Shown here: positions 6,457 to 13,441 of the stretch, piece after piece
How the letters are laid out: each line of letters opens with the position of its first letter
Position numbering within the stretch: position 1 is the stretch's first letter
DNA from: a virus
DNA: 23,387 nucleotides
IMG/VR virus record: IMGVR_UViG_3300008116_000303
Location: 42,084 to 65,470 of that record
Strand: one strand, 5' to 3'
Position numbers and translations under genes: made by a program
Notes under the pieces: model-generated
What the model was told of the DNA's origin: nothing
The model's database searches: none
What the model saw: the letters and a program-made list of their open reading frames with translations, nothing else

Positions 6457-7098
6457 TTATTTATCCTTCTTACCGATTTTCCAGTAGGACTGGAAACCAT
6501 ATGTAACATTGCCGTTAATATCAGTTCCGGCTTTCAAGCCATAGATCTGATCTCTTTTGGTTTTAAGAATCAAGCCAGCTTCTGCTGCTTGAGGCATGAG
6601 GGTTTTTGATGTATTGATACCAGCACCAATATAAAGCTGGTTTCTTTTAGGAGCTTGCTTAGTAATAGTCACTGTCTCTTTTACAATAGGAATGACATAG
6701 TCTGCATTAATTGATCTTCCTGCTAGTCTATTAAACTGTACTGTATCTTTTATATAAAATCCACCCTTAAGCTGAGGTACTTTAATTGTATCAAAGAAGA
6801 TAGCTTTTGCTGCATGTTCTCTAACTAAAGCTTCAAACTGAAGTTTTAATGCTGCATAGTTAGTATCAGCAATCATCTGAGGAGGTAGTGTAAGAGTATC
6901 TATATCATAGATAATCTCTTTTACTGGTACCTTCTTTACAATAGTAGTATCATGTTGCTCCCATAGAGTATCAATTACTCTTACTGTATCTGCCTTGGGT
7001 TTATCAAAAAATCCCAGACCGTTATTACATCCCATGCGGGAAATTACCAGAACACCAATTACTACTAAAACAATAATCGCATATTTACTAAGCTTCAT
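6457..7098 (-). CDS. Membrane-anchored periplasmic protein, possible spanin
   Basis: The 213-residue product has an N-terminal TM segment (about 6-22), then an extended region rich in Asp/Thr/Val (33-75), a short helix (82-100) and a C-terminal beta-rich part (154-208) with hairpin-like strands 'QLYIGAGINTS' and 'GNVTYGFQSYWKIG'. A cysteine at 24 follows the TM but the context (SRMGC) is a poor lipobox. N-terminal anchoring, an extended periplasmic stretch and placement between holin and endolysin fit an i-spanin or u-spanin that would fuse inner and outer membranes; this is inference from layout. It overlaps the holin-like gene by 11 bp. Confidence 0.68.
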   Translation of the reverse strand: MKLSKYAIIVLVVIGVLVISRMGCNNGLGFFDKPKADTVRVIDTLWEQHDTTIVKKVPVKEIIYDIDTLTLPPQMIADTNYAALKLQFEALVREHAAKAIFFDTIKVPQLKGGFYIKDTVQFNRLAGRSINADYVIPIVKETVTITKQAPKRNQLYIGAGINTSKTLMPQAAEAGLILKTKRDQIYGLKAGTDINGNVTYGFQSYWKIGKKDK

Positions 7099-7336
7099 CT
7101 TCTTTCTTTTTCTTGTGAGAGAATTTATCTACGCTGTCCGCACCAATACCTACACAGGTCATGATTAAAACAGCATCTACAAGAGCGTCAGAAGGTTTAA
7201 TATCACCATGAGTAAAGGAATTAGCAGTAAGCGTTATACATAAAAACAATGCTCCCATAAATCCAACTACTGGCTTAATAGAAGTAGATCCCCGTTCATC
7301 TTTGAACAAATCAGTTATCCATTGCTTAAAAGTCAT
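7088..7336 (-). CDS. Holin-like two-TM protein
   Basis: The 82-residue product has a charged N-terminus with 'KDERGSTSIKPVVGF' (12-26), two hydrophobic segments (about 21-39 and 51-66) joined by a short polar loop, and a Lys/Glu-rich tail (HKKKKEDEA). The 'ERGxxSxKxVVGF' start, two TMs and the 'DSVDKFS' before the tail are features I recognise from small holin-like proteins of Bacteroidetes phages. It would form the inner-membrane hole that releases the endolysin. It overlaps both neighbours by 11 bp, showing tight packing within the lysis set. Confidence 0.72.
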   Translation of the reverse strand: MTFKQWITDLFKDERGSTSIKPVVGFMGALFLCITLTANSFTHGDIKPSDALVDAVLIMTCVGIGADSVDKFSHKKKKEDEA

Positions 7337-7622
7337 ACGCTATCTTTTTAGGTTTAAACTTTATTTCATTAGGAAGTACTGCAAAAGTCTGATAGTGATC
7401 CATCTGAGGATCATGAGACTTCTGAGGTAAGCTTGCCTGCTTATACATCTGTCTTTCTAAATTATCAATCCGCGTCTTATCTATATTAGACTGAGCCATA
7501 AGAGCCTTAACGTCAGCTTTTATTTCGTTGACGTCATTCCATATAAGGAGGCTTACAATAGATACAAGACTGGGAAACACCCAGACTTTGAATGCTGCTA
7601 TAGCTGGACTTTCTCTTTGCAT
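7326..7622 (-). CDS. TM plus coiled-coil protein, possible i-spanin
   Basis: The 98-residue product has one TM segment (about 12-29) followed by a heptad-like helix 'NDVNEIKADVKALMAQ' and on to about residue 60, then a Gln/His/Pro-rich and basic C-terminus. A single N-terminal TM with a periplasmic coiled coil is the usual layout of Rz-type inner-membrane spanins. It sits next to the holin-like gene and overlaps it by 11 bp. No lipoprotein partner is embedded in another frame; the lipoprotein at 2348-2734 could serve. Family not identified. Confidence 0.65.
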   Translation of the reverse strand: MQRESPAIAAFKVWVFPSLVSIVSLLIWNDVNEIKADVKALMAQSNIDKTRIDNLERQMYKQASLPQKSHDPQMDHYQTFAVLPNEIKFKPKKIAYDF

Positions 7623-7624
7623 AA

Positions 7625-7897
7625 TTAGCTAGCCTTTACAAGTTTGAACTCAAACGTATCACCAATTGGCTTTTTAAAGCTGATAATCAATGAGTTAGGA
7701 ATGATGTTACCTTTCTTGTCTTTTCGTACAAAATATCTAAGCTTCTCAGGATGAGATACTTCTACTTCACCAGCTCCAGCAGCAACATTTTCTGCAGGAA
7801 TCTCAAGTAGATTAGCAGGAACCTTAGCTCCAGCCATCATTGTACCAGGGATAGGCCAGCCCAATGCATCTTTTTGGGCGTAAAACTTCTTAGCCAT
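7625..7897 (-). CDS. Hypothetical 90-residue protein, first gene of the leftward operon
   Basis: The product has no TM segment or signal peptide. It begins MAKKFYAQKDALGWPIPGTM, and has a possible second half 'LRYFVRKDKKGNIIPNSLI' followed by 'FEFKLVKAS'. The repeated 'K-G/A-W/N-x-IP' pattern in the two halves (about residues 10-18 and 60-67) hints at two similar small beta modules. Small soluble proteins of this kind in phages may be decoration proteins, but I cannot assign it. It is the first gene after the divergent intergenic region and lies two bases from the next gene. Confidence 0.65.
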   Translation of the reverse strand: MAKKFYAQKDALGWPIPGTMMAGAKVPANLLEIPAENVAAGAGEVEVSHPEKLRYFVRKDKKGNIIPNSLIISFKKPIGDTFEFKLVKAS

Positions 7898-8008
7898 TGT
7901 ATAAAGATTTATAAATCTAAAATATGTAGTGTCTATATAAACTCTACAATATAATATACGAAATATTCACGAACTTACCTACATTTGCTTTTAAAACCTC
8001 TCCAACAT
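7898..8008. promoter_or_regulatory. Divergent intergenic region between lysis and replication operons
   Basis: This 111-bp AT-rich stretch is the only strand switch in the window. A leftward promoter candidate has -33 TTG (complement of 7947-7949) and a -7 TATTTTAG (complement of 7917-7924), spaced by 22 bp, with one mismatch to TAnnTTTG; its start would fall in the palindrome at 7905-7918. A rightward -7 match, TACATTTG, lies at 7980-7987, about 22 bp before the ATG at 8009, but I see no -33 element in front of it. Promoter calls are pattern-based and weak. Confidence 0.4.
7905..7918. repeat. Perfect 14-bp palindrome AGATTTATAAATCT
   Basis: Both arms are perfect with no spacer. It lies 7 bp upstream of the first leftward gene and over the expected leftward transcription start. 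It could be an operator for a dimeric regulator; a role in replication initiation is possible since the neighbour encodes a DnaA-type DNA-binding domain, but no good DnaA box is visible. Confidence 0.55.
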
Positions 8009-8509
8009 ATGAACGAACAACTCTATGCCGCACGTCTTGAAAAAAAACTGATAGATGAATTTGTAAAGAACTTCTACGAAAAGCTTGGTTATAAGCCTGT
8101 TGTCATTTCAAAGACCACAGGAATGCCAGCTGATGAGAGCATTCCCTTTATGAGTCTTGAAACCTTAAAAGAACATTTCCGCCCTTTCTTACCTATCGTA
8201 TATGGTAAGATCAAAGAACTTTCTTGTAGAGAAAGAGTAAGAGAAATTGTAGAACTAAGAAACATGTACTGTTATTTGTCCAAGAAAATGGGCTATTCTC
8301 TCAAAACTATAGGATTAGTAATTGGAGACAGGGATCATACTACTGTCATCCATAACATTAGAAGTTATAATAATCTGATGGAAACCAATCAAACCTACCG
8401 TGAAAAGTATATTAAAATTTTAAACCATATAAAGAAACAGTATGAATCACCAAGTCTGGACGACACTGATAAAGTACAATGTGAGTCCCAACCAGTTGTA
8501 CTTCCTTGA
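8009..8509 (+). CDS. Stand-alone DnaA domain IV DNA-binding protein
   Basis: From the ATG at 8009 the product has 166 residues; a TTG 24 bp upstream is in frame but less likely. Residues 73-138 match the C-terminal DNA-binding domain of DnaA: 'RERVREIVELRNMYCYLSKK' (74-93), 'GYSLKTIGLVIGDRDHTTVIH' region (95-115). The DHTTV motif, which reads the DnaA box in host DnaA, is intact. The AAA+ ATPase domain is absent; the N-terminal 70 residues are unrelated helices. It may mark a phage origin, compete with host DnaA, or act as a regulator. It is the first gene of the rightward block and its end overlaps the next gene by 68 bp, so the two are probably coupled. Confidence 0.87.
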   Translation: MNEQLYAARLEKKLIDEFVKNFYEKLGYKPVVISKTTGMPADESIPFMSLETLKEHFRPFLPIVYGKIKELSCRERVREIVELRNMYCYLSKKMGYSLKTIGLVIGDRDHTTVIHNIRSYNNLMETNQTYREKYIKILNHIKKQYESPSLDDTDKVQCESQPVVLP

Positions 8510-9020
8510 TTGCTGCAGGTACAAGATTAAACCTACCCATCTTATAGATGAAGACAAAGAGAGACAAGTAGCTTTAGAAAGAGAACATCTTACTGAAGAC
8601 AATAAACTAACCCCGGGAGCAATATTTATCCTGGATGAATTTGAGACATTACTGGCAAAGACAAAAAAGAAAGTCATGTCAGAAGTATTGGGTATTAATG
8701 CTTTACAGTCTATCAAGACATATAGAGAAATGTTTCCAGCTCAGAAGCTACCAAGTGGAGAACTGGCTAGACAGACCGTTCAGGAACTTAAAGACAAGTT
8801 TGTATGGTTTTTCAAGACCTATCCTGAATTTGACTGGAATCTAGTACTGGATGCAACAGACTATTATATCTATACAAAGCAGAAGGACGGTTATAATTTT
8901 ATGATTAACAGCTCATATTTTATACAGAAGACTGATCCGCGTACTAGAGTTAGTAGATCAGCTCTTGCCGATCATTGCCAGATGATTCTAGATAATCCAG
9001 AAATATTAAAAGCTGGCTAA
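8442..9020 (+). CDS. Possible winged-helix replication protein
   Basis: The 192-residue product begins with 'LIKYNVSPNQLYFLDCCRYK' (9-28), a pattern like the first helices of winged-helix domains in phage replication proteins. The C-terminal half has 'FKTYPEFDWNLVLDATDYYI' (about 128-147) and 'SSYFIQKTDPRTRVSRSALADHCQMI', which look like a conserved folded domain. The start at 8442 lies 68 bp inside the DnaA-like gene; the N-terminal pattern argues for this start. Position between a DnaA-like gene and the DnaB-type helicase would suit a helicase loader or initiator. That role is inference from order only; the family is not recognised. Confidence 0.7.
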   Translation: MNHQVWTTLIKYNVSPNQLYFLDCCRYKIKPTHLIDEDKERQVALEREHLTEDNKLTPGAIFILDEFETLLAKTKKKVMSEVLGINALQSIKTYREMFPAQKLPSGELARQTVQELKDKFVWFFKTYPEFDWNLVLDATDYYIYTKQKDGYNFMINSSYFIQKTDPRTRVSRSALADHCQMILDNPEILKAG

Positions 9021-9037
9021 AATTTAGTAAATTAATA

Positions 9038-9060
9038 TGTAAACCTTTTGGTAGTTTACA
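9038..9060. repeat. Inverted repeat over promoter -33 region
   Basis: TGTAAAC (9038-9044) and GTTTACA (9054-9060) form 7-bp perfect arms around a 9-base loop that contains the putative -33 TTTG. It lies 18 bp after the stop at 9020. No T-tract follows, so an operator fits better than a terminator. Confidence 0.45.
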
Positions 9061-9079
9061 AACAGTTTCATAAATTTAC
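9047..9079 (+). promoter_or_regulatory. Bacteroidetes-type promoter upstream of 9100 gene
   Basis: TTTG at 9047-9050 and TAAATTTA at 9071-9078 are separated by 20 bp, close to the Bacteroidetes TTTG / TAnnTTTG consensus, with the last G replaced by A. The start codon of the next gene is 21 bp downstream. This would give the helicase genes their own transcript. Confidence 0.5.
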
Positions 9080-9099
9080 ATCTACAAAACTCAAACAAC

Positions 9100-9315
9100 A
9101 TGTTTACACAAGAACACGAAGAAATGGTCAAAAAAGTGTTTGACCAGCTTCCCTCAGCAAGACTCAGCGGTGACTTTAAAGATGAAGTAAAGTACATTAA
9201 TCTAGGTCTCCTAACCTCTCTAGTAGAAAGAATGATGACACAAGCTTACCATGATGGTAAGATGTCAGGGCTTACTGATGCTGAAATAGCAATCAGTACA
9301 GCATTTTCTCATTAA
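9100..9315 (+). CDS. Small hypothetical protein
   Basis: The 71-residue product is mainly helical with no TM segment, signal peptide or cysteine motif. It begins MFTQEHEEMVKKVFDQLP and carries a likely helix 'LGLLTSLVERMMTQAY'. It follows a promoter candidate and precedes the helicase gene by 20 bp. The leader ACAACATG is of the A-rich type used throughout the block. Function unknown; the position makes a small replication accessory protein possible. Confidence 0.65.
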   Translation: MFTQEHEEMVKKVFDQLPSARLSGDFKDEVKYINLGLLTSLVERMMTQAYHDGKMSGLTDAEIAISTAFSH

Positions 9316-9335
9316 TCATTTTTTACTAGAACACC

Positions 9336-10394
9336 ATGAGTACTCAACCAAAAAAGTTTGGACGTAAAAGTTATCTCTCTGTATTAGAGAAAGGCGTTAA
9401 GTATGTAGAAAAACGCAGATCTGGAGATATTAAATCTCTCCGCACTCCTTGGCCTGGCTTCAACGCAGCAGGCATTGCCGGTTTAGAATGGGGCTCAATG
9501 CTTACCATTGGTGCACGACCAGGTGCCGGTAAAACCATGATTGTATCACAAATCTTACGGGAAGCTCATAGGCTTAATCCAGACCAGAAATTCAATATCT
9601 TAGAGTTTCAGTTTGAGATGGGTGATGAGCAGTATGCAGCTAGACAATTTGCTGGTGAAACAGCACTTGACTATGGTGTAATACTTAGTACAAACAGACA
9701 GCTTGAGCAGTTTGTTATGGACCGTATTGACGTGTACGTACAAGATGTAAAGTATGCTCAAAGCCAAGGTATTATTCGTGAGCTTATTTCTCAACCTCTT
9801 ACTTATTCCGAGATGGAAGAAGCTATCAAAGAAACTTACATAGAAGGTGGTAGTAAACCTTTGATTGTAACTATTGACCATAGCTGGCTTATCAAGAAGA
9901 GTGCAGGTGAGAAAGATAAGTTTGACGTACTATACAACACAGCAGAAATGCTAATGAAGCTAAAGAATCAGATACCTATTATTGTTATCATGGTTACACA
10001 GCTAAACAGATCTATTGACGAGGCAGCTCGTAAGACTCCTGGATCAATAGCAAACTATCCTACTTCTTCAGATATATTTGGCGGTGATGCTCTTATGCAG
10101 AGTTCTGATATGGTTGGCGTATTAGCTAGACCATTCAAGTCTGATATTAGAGTATACGGTCCTTATGGATATGAAGTAAAGAAAGAAGATGTATTCTTAC
10201 ATCTACTTAAAGTAAGAAACGGTAATGAAGATAAAGGTATCATCTTCCTTAAAATGGATGGTCCTAGTCAAAGAATGATAGAAGTACCTGACTTTACCGC
10301 AACAAGAGCACCAGGTTCCTACACACCTTTCTCACAAAGAACTGGAAGAACTGGTAGGCAAGATACATCGGCCCCTATAGGCACAGAATTATAA
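9336..10394 (+). CDS. DnaB-type replicative helicase, ATPase domain only
   Basis: The 352-residue protein is a RecA-fold ATPase of the DnaB/gp4 helicase type. Walker A is GARPGAGKT (59-67), followed by the 'ILEFQFEMGDEQYAARQFAGE' region (88-108) that matches the conserved 'S.EM...L..R..s' motif. Walker B is LIVTIDH (176-182), the sensor motif 'VTQLNRSIDE' is at 220-229, and 'KVRNGNEDKG' (292-301) is at the position of the arginine-finger segment. The N-terminal domain of full DnaB, which binds primase, is missing; only about 45 residues precede the core. It would unwind phage DNA 5' to 3' as a ring together with the primase at 12420. The Pro/Gly/Ser/Arg-rich tail (320-352) looks disordered. 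Strong call for the fold; the helicase role follows from context. Confidence 0.88.
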   Translation: MSTQPKKFGRKSYLSVLEKGVKYVEKRRSGDIKSLRTPWPGFNAAGIAGLEWGSMLTIGARPGAGKTMIVSQILREAHRLNPDQKFNILEFQFEMGDEQYAARQFAGETALDYGVILSTNRQLEQFVMDRIDVYVQDVKYAQSQGIIRELISQPLTYSEMEEAIKETYIEGGSKPLIVTIDHSWLIKKSAGEKDKFDVLYNTAEMLMKLKNQIPIIVIMVTQLNRSIDEAARKTPGSIANYPTSSDIFGGDALMQSSDMVGVLARPFKSDIRVYGPYGYEVKKEDVFLHLLKVRNGNEDKGIIFLKMDGPSQRMIEVPDFTATRAPGSYTPFSQRTGRTGRQDTSAPIGTEL

Positions 10395-10405
10395 AATACA
10401 ATAAC

Positions 10406-11020
10406 ATGTTTACAACATCACAAACCCGCACAGAAAGACAGTTTCTTTCTTATGAAGAGTACAAAACTCTACCTAAGGATCAACAAAATCACTACAAGGC
10501 TGAAATCCTAGAAGACATGAGAGATTATCACAGTAATCTTTTAGAGAACTTGGAGGCTAGCCGTAATGATTTTCAAATGAAGATGGCTTTTTATGATAAG
10601 CAAGCCAGAAATGTGGTTGGTATATTTCCTAATGAGTTCAGAAAAGAAGGAGGCTTCTACTTTGAACTTATTACTAGAGAATTTAAACCAGCTGATCCTA
10701 ATCGTACAGTATATCGTATACCATACAACCCATCCTTTGAAGAAGAATATGAAATGAATGAGAAAGGATCTTACTTAGTACCTTTAGAAGAACTAAGAAT
10801 TGCTGATCCACATGCTGTAGCTATTAGCGGACGCTCTGCTATTCTTGAAACACAGAAAAAGCAAACAGCTTCTAAGTCAGTTGTATCTTACAAAGCACCA
10901 GAACCTATGGAAGATGCTCCTTATAGTGAAATGACTATTAGAGACTTCTACGCTATTCATACAGGTAAACCTGTAAGTACAAAAATCTGGCTTAATGAAC
11001 TTATAAAATCAACAAAGTAA
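10406..11020 (+). CDS. Hypothetical protein in replication operon
   Basis: The 204-residue soluble protein has a helical N-terminal half (12-75, with 'YEEYKTLPKDQQNHYKAEIL') and a mixed middle 'GGFYFELITREFKPADPNRTVYRI' type region, then a possible flexible linker and a C-terminal helix (about 180-204). No metal-binding or catalytic motif stands out. It begins 11 bp after the helicase gene with a typical A-rich leader (ATAACATG) and ends one base before the Sak4-like gene, so it belongs to the same operon. I do not recognise the family. Confidence 0.7.
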   Translation: MFTTSQTRTERQFLSYEEYKTLPKDQQNHYKAEILEDMRDYHSNLLENLEASRNDFQMKMAFYDKQARNVVGIFPNEFRKEGGFYFELITREFKPADPNRTVYRIPYNPSFEEEYEMNEKGSYLVPLEELRIADPHAVAISGRSAILETQKKQTASKSVVSYKAPEPMEDAPYSEMTIRDFYAIHTGKPVSTKIWLNELIKSTK

Positions 11021-11021
11021 T

Positions 11022-11705
11022 ATGGCACACGGTATTTTAATTATCGCAGAATCCGGTGCTGGTAAGTCTACTAGTATTGAAAACTTAGACCCAGCAGAAA
11101 CGTTTATCATTAACGTTGCAAATAAACCTTTACCATTTAAAGGTTGGAAGAAAAAGTATATCTTGTGGAGCAAAGATAATCCAACAGGTAATCTTTACAC
11201 AGGTTCTTCTGCTCAACAGATAGAAGCATGTCTTACTTACATCAATAGTAAACGTCCTGAAATAAAGACTATTGTGATTGATGACTTTCAGTATATGTCA
11301 AGCTTTGAGTTCTTTGATAGATCAGATGAAAAAGGTTATGAAAAGTTTACGCAGATTGGTGCTAACTTAGCACGAATTGCTCGTATGCCTAAAGATCTAA
11401 GAGATGATCTAACAATCTTCTTCCTTACTCATGCTGAAGAGTCTACAGATCTAGAAGGTAAACGCAAGTTCAAAGCTAAAACTATTGGCCGTATGGTTGA
11501 TGAAAAGCTAAGTCTTGAAGGTTTATTTTCTATTGTACTTTTTGGTAAAGTAAAGAAGGATAAAGATGGAACAATACGTTACGTGTTTGAGACACAGAAT
11601 AACGGTGAAAACACTTGCAAGAGCCCTAAAGGTATGTTTACAGACTTTGAGATAGTAAACGATCTTGCAACAGTAAAGCAGTCTATTTATTTATATGAAA
11701 ATTAA
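11022..11705 (+). CDS. Sak4-like P-loop ATPase (recombinase type)
   Basis: The 227-residue protein has Walker A 'AESGAGKST' (9-17) very near its N-terminus and Walker B 'TIVIDDFQYM' (83-92). 'IFFLTHAEES' follows as a sensor-type strand, and the C-terminal part has 'FETQNNGENTCKSPKGMF', like the 'KtPxGmF' region in phage AAA_24/Sak4 proteins. Members are single-domain RecA-like ATPases that bind ssDNA and help annealing or strand exchange, usually beside an SSB gene. Here the next gene is a probable SSB and an exonuclease lies downstream, which supports a recombination role. An alternative is a general AAA ATPase for packaging or partition. Confidence 0.8.
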   Translation: MAHGILIIAESGAGKSTSIENLDPAETFIINVANKPLPFKGWKKKYILWSKDNPTGNLYTGSSAQQIEACLTYINSKRPEIKTIVIDDFQYMSSFEFFDRSDEKGYEKFTQIGANLARIARMPKDLRDDLTIFFLTHAEESTDLEGKRKFKAKTIGRMVDEKLSLEGLFSIVLFGKVKKDKDGTIRYVFETQNNGENTCKSPKGMFTDFEIVNDLATVKQSIYLYEN

Positions 11706-11737
11706 TTCCTCATTTTTAAATCACAAAAACACAGCGT

Positions 11738-12349
11738 ATGTTTAGTACAAACGGACAGGAAGTAAAACAAACAGGTGGTACTTCTAAGTCATTTCAACCA
11801 GGAGTAGTTTATGCTCACATTTTAAGAGGTCAGTTAAGAACATCAAACAAAGGAGACAAGAAGACTCTGGAACTGTTTATCTCAGGTCCAGCTCTTGATA
11901 ACTTTGAAGGATGGCCTATTGACAAAGACAACCCAACTGGACCTAAGTATTCAGGTCAAACCGCACGCGTAGGTGCCACTATGTGGACTGATGAATTTAG
12001 TAACGTAAATGTATCTCGTAATGAGATCATGTACAAGTTATCTATCATTGCTACAGAACTTGGTCTTAAGCATGAGCTTGATTCTATCAATGCAACAACT
12101 ATTGAAGACTGGGTAGCTCAAGTAATTGATCTTGTAAAAGGTAACAATCTTTACTGGTTCCTTAAAGGTACAGAAGAAGAATACAATGGTAAGACTATTG
12201 TAAAGTTATCTTTACCAAAATATAAGTTTGTTTCTATTGAAGAAGACAAACTAGAAAAGTTTGATAAGAACAATAAGTACCACTACAAAGCTTTAAATAC
12301 TAAACCAGTATCTAGCTTTGAACCAGCTACTGATGAGTTCCAGATGTAA
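11738..12349 (+). CDS. Probable ssDNA-binding protein
   Basis: The 203-residue protein has a flexible start, a beta-rich core ('VVYAHILRGQLRTSNKGDKK', 'KTLELFISGP', 'YKLSIIATELG'), and an acidic C-terminal tip (ATDEFQM) like that of SSB proteins. It lies between a Sak4-like ATPase and the primase, where phage SSB genes often sit, and a strong terminator directly follows, as expected for a gene made in large amounts. The OB-fold is inferred from strand pattern and position, not from a clear motif. It starts 32 bp after the preceding gene. The family name is uncertain. Confidence 0.6.
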   Translation: MFSTNGQEVKQTGGTSKSFQPGVVYAHILRGQLRTSNKGDKKTLELFISGPALDNFEGWPIDKDNPTGPKYSGQTARVGATMWTDEFSNVNVSRNEIMYKLSIIATELGLKHELDSINATTIEDWVAQVIDLVKGNNLYWFLKGTEEEYNGKTIVKLSLPKYKFVSIEEDKLEKFDKNNKYHYKALNTKPVSSFEPATDEFQM

Positions 12350-12367
12350 TCAATTTTTCATAAAGTC

Positions 12368-12402
12368 GGGGGCTGGTTTTTACTAGCCCCCTTTTATTTT
12401 TT
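12368..12402 (+). terminator. Intrinsic terminator after SSB-like gene
   Basis: GGGGGCTGGT (12368-12377) pairs with ACTAGCCCCC (12382-12391) as a 10-bp stem with one G-U pair and a four-T loop, followed by TTTTATTTTTT. It lies 18 bp after the SSB-like stop and only 18 bp ahead of the primase ATG. Confidence 0.9.
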
Positions 12403-12419
12403 ATTTCATAACCGAGTAT

Positions 12420-13400
12420 ATGTTTAAGACAAAAAATCTCGTACATGATGTCAAGGACGTACCGGTTTCTTGGATATTTGAACACTTTTGTAAGCTAAAA
12501 GAAAAGCTTAATGGTCATGATATAAAGATCAAAAGCTTGTTCAATGCTAAGGAGAGGACTCCGTCAATGTGCATATACCTTGATAAAAATAAAGTTTATA
12601 AATATAAAGACTTCTCATCAGGTAAAGGTGGATCTGCCATAGATCTGGTGAAAGAAATAACTCAAGCATCATATCATAAAGCTGCTAGTCTAGTAGTAGA
12701 AAAATATAATGACTATGTTCTACACAATAACGGAGGATACGATGTTCAAGAGTTCAAGCTCGCAAGTAGATACAAAGTATCAAAGCACGTTTTCAGATCT
12801 TGGAATACTTCTGATCAATACTTCTGGACCCAGTTTAACATTGGCTCCAGACTCTTGGAAGAGCACCATGTCCGTCCTCTTGAATATTACGTTCTGGTAC
12901 GCACCGAAGATGGACGAGATATAGAACTAGTAATACGTGGTAATTATCTCTATGGTTACTTTAAGAAAGATGGTACACTGTATAAGATTTATCAGCCTAA
13001 AACGCTTGATAAGAAATTTATCAAAGTATCAGATTTCGTACAGGGATCTGAGCAGCTTAAAGATTATCCCTATCTAATTATAACTAGCTCTCTAAAGGAC
13101 ATAATGGCTCTAAAAAGCCTCAAGCTTTCTATTGACTATGTTGCTCCTGACTCAGAGAATTCTCTTATAAAGAAAGAACAAATGACCGAGTATCTTAAAA
13201 AATACAAAAAGGTTATTATTCTTTTTGATTATGATGAAGCTGGTATAAAAGCCATGGATAAATACAAAGAAGTATATCCTGATGTACGTACATGTATTTT
13301 ACCTATGAGTAAAGACCCATCTGATTCTATAAAAGATCATGGGCCCAAGGAAGTTTTTACAAGAATTGTTCCAATCATAAATAAAAAGTTGGATGAGTAA
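12420..13400 (+). CDS. DnaG-like primase with TOPRIM domain
   Basis: The 326-residue protein has an N-terminal region resembling the primase zinc-binding domain without its cysteines: 'NAKERTPSMCIYLDKNKVYK' (42-61) and 'YKDFSSGKGGSAIDLV' (62-77). The C-terminal half is a TOPRIM domain with 'YLIITSSLKDIMAL' (218-231) and 'VIILFDYDEAGIKAM' (265-279), the latter giving the Asp-x-Asp pair at 270/272. The usual catalytic Glu of the first TOPRIM motif (VEGxxD) is replaced by Ser at about 223-224. 'SKDPSDSIKDHG' (297-308) fits the region after the Asp pair. It should make RNA primers for the phage polymerase, next to the helicase. Length is short compared with bacterial DnaG. A terminator stands immediately upstream. 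Confidence 0.83.
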   Translation: MFKTKNLVHDVKDVPVSWIFEHFCKLKEKLNGHDIKIKSLFNAKERTPSMCIYLDKNKVYKYKDFSSGKGGSAIDLVKEITQASYHKAASLVVEKYNDYVLHNNGGYDVQEFKLASRYKVSKHVFRSWNTSDQYFWTQFNIGSRLLEEHHVRPLEYYVLVRTEDGRDIELVIRGNYLYGYFKKDGTLYKIYQPKTLDKKFIKVSDFVQGSEQLKDYPYLIITSSLKDIMALKSLKLSIDYVAPDSENSLIKKEQMTEYLKKYKKVIILFDYDEAGIKAMDKYKEVYPDVRTCILPMSKDPSDSIKDHGPKEVFTRIVPIINKKLDE

Positions 13401-13404
13401 TCAA

Positions 13405-13429
13405 TGTTCTATATTATATTTGTAGAACA
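13405..13429. promoter_or_regulatory. Promoter -7 element inside an inverted repeat
   Basis: TGTTCTA (13405-13411) and TAGAACA (13423-13429) are perfect 7-bp arms. Between them lies TATATTTG (13415-13422), an exact TAnnTTTG element. A TTG at 13389-13391 could be the -33 part, although the 23-bp spacing is long. The layout suggests a plus-strand promoter for the GIY-YIG gene that a dimeric repressor could block. Confidence 0.5.
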
Positions 13430-13441
13430 GAATATCTACTT

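Noticed and set aside
7897-7905. DnaA-box-like TTATACAAT on the minus strand
   Set aside because: Only about six of nine bases match TTATCCACA, which is expected by chance in AT-rich DNA.
8447-8716. Reverse frame in the replication block
   Set aside because: It lies antisense to the 8442-9020 gene; no other minus-strand gene exists in the right block.
9600-9881. Reverse frame inside the helicase gene
   Set aside because: The helicase motifs prove the plus-strand frame; the reverse frame has a hydrophobic, Tyr/Thr-rich shadow composition.
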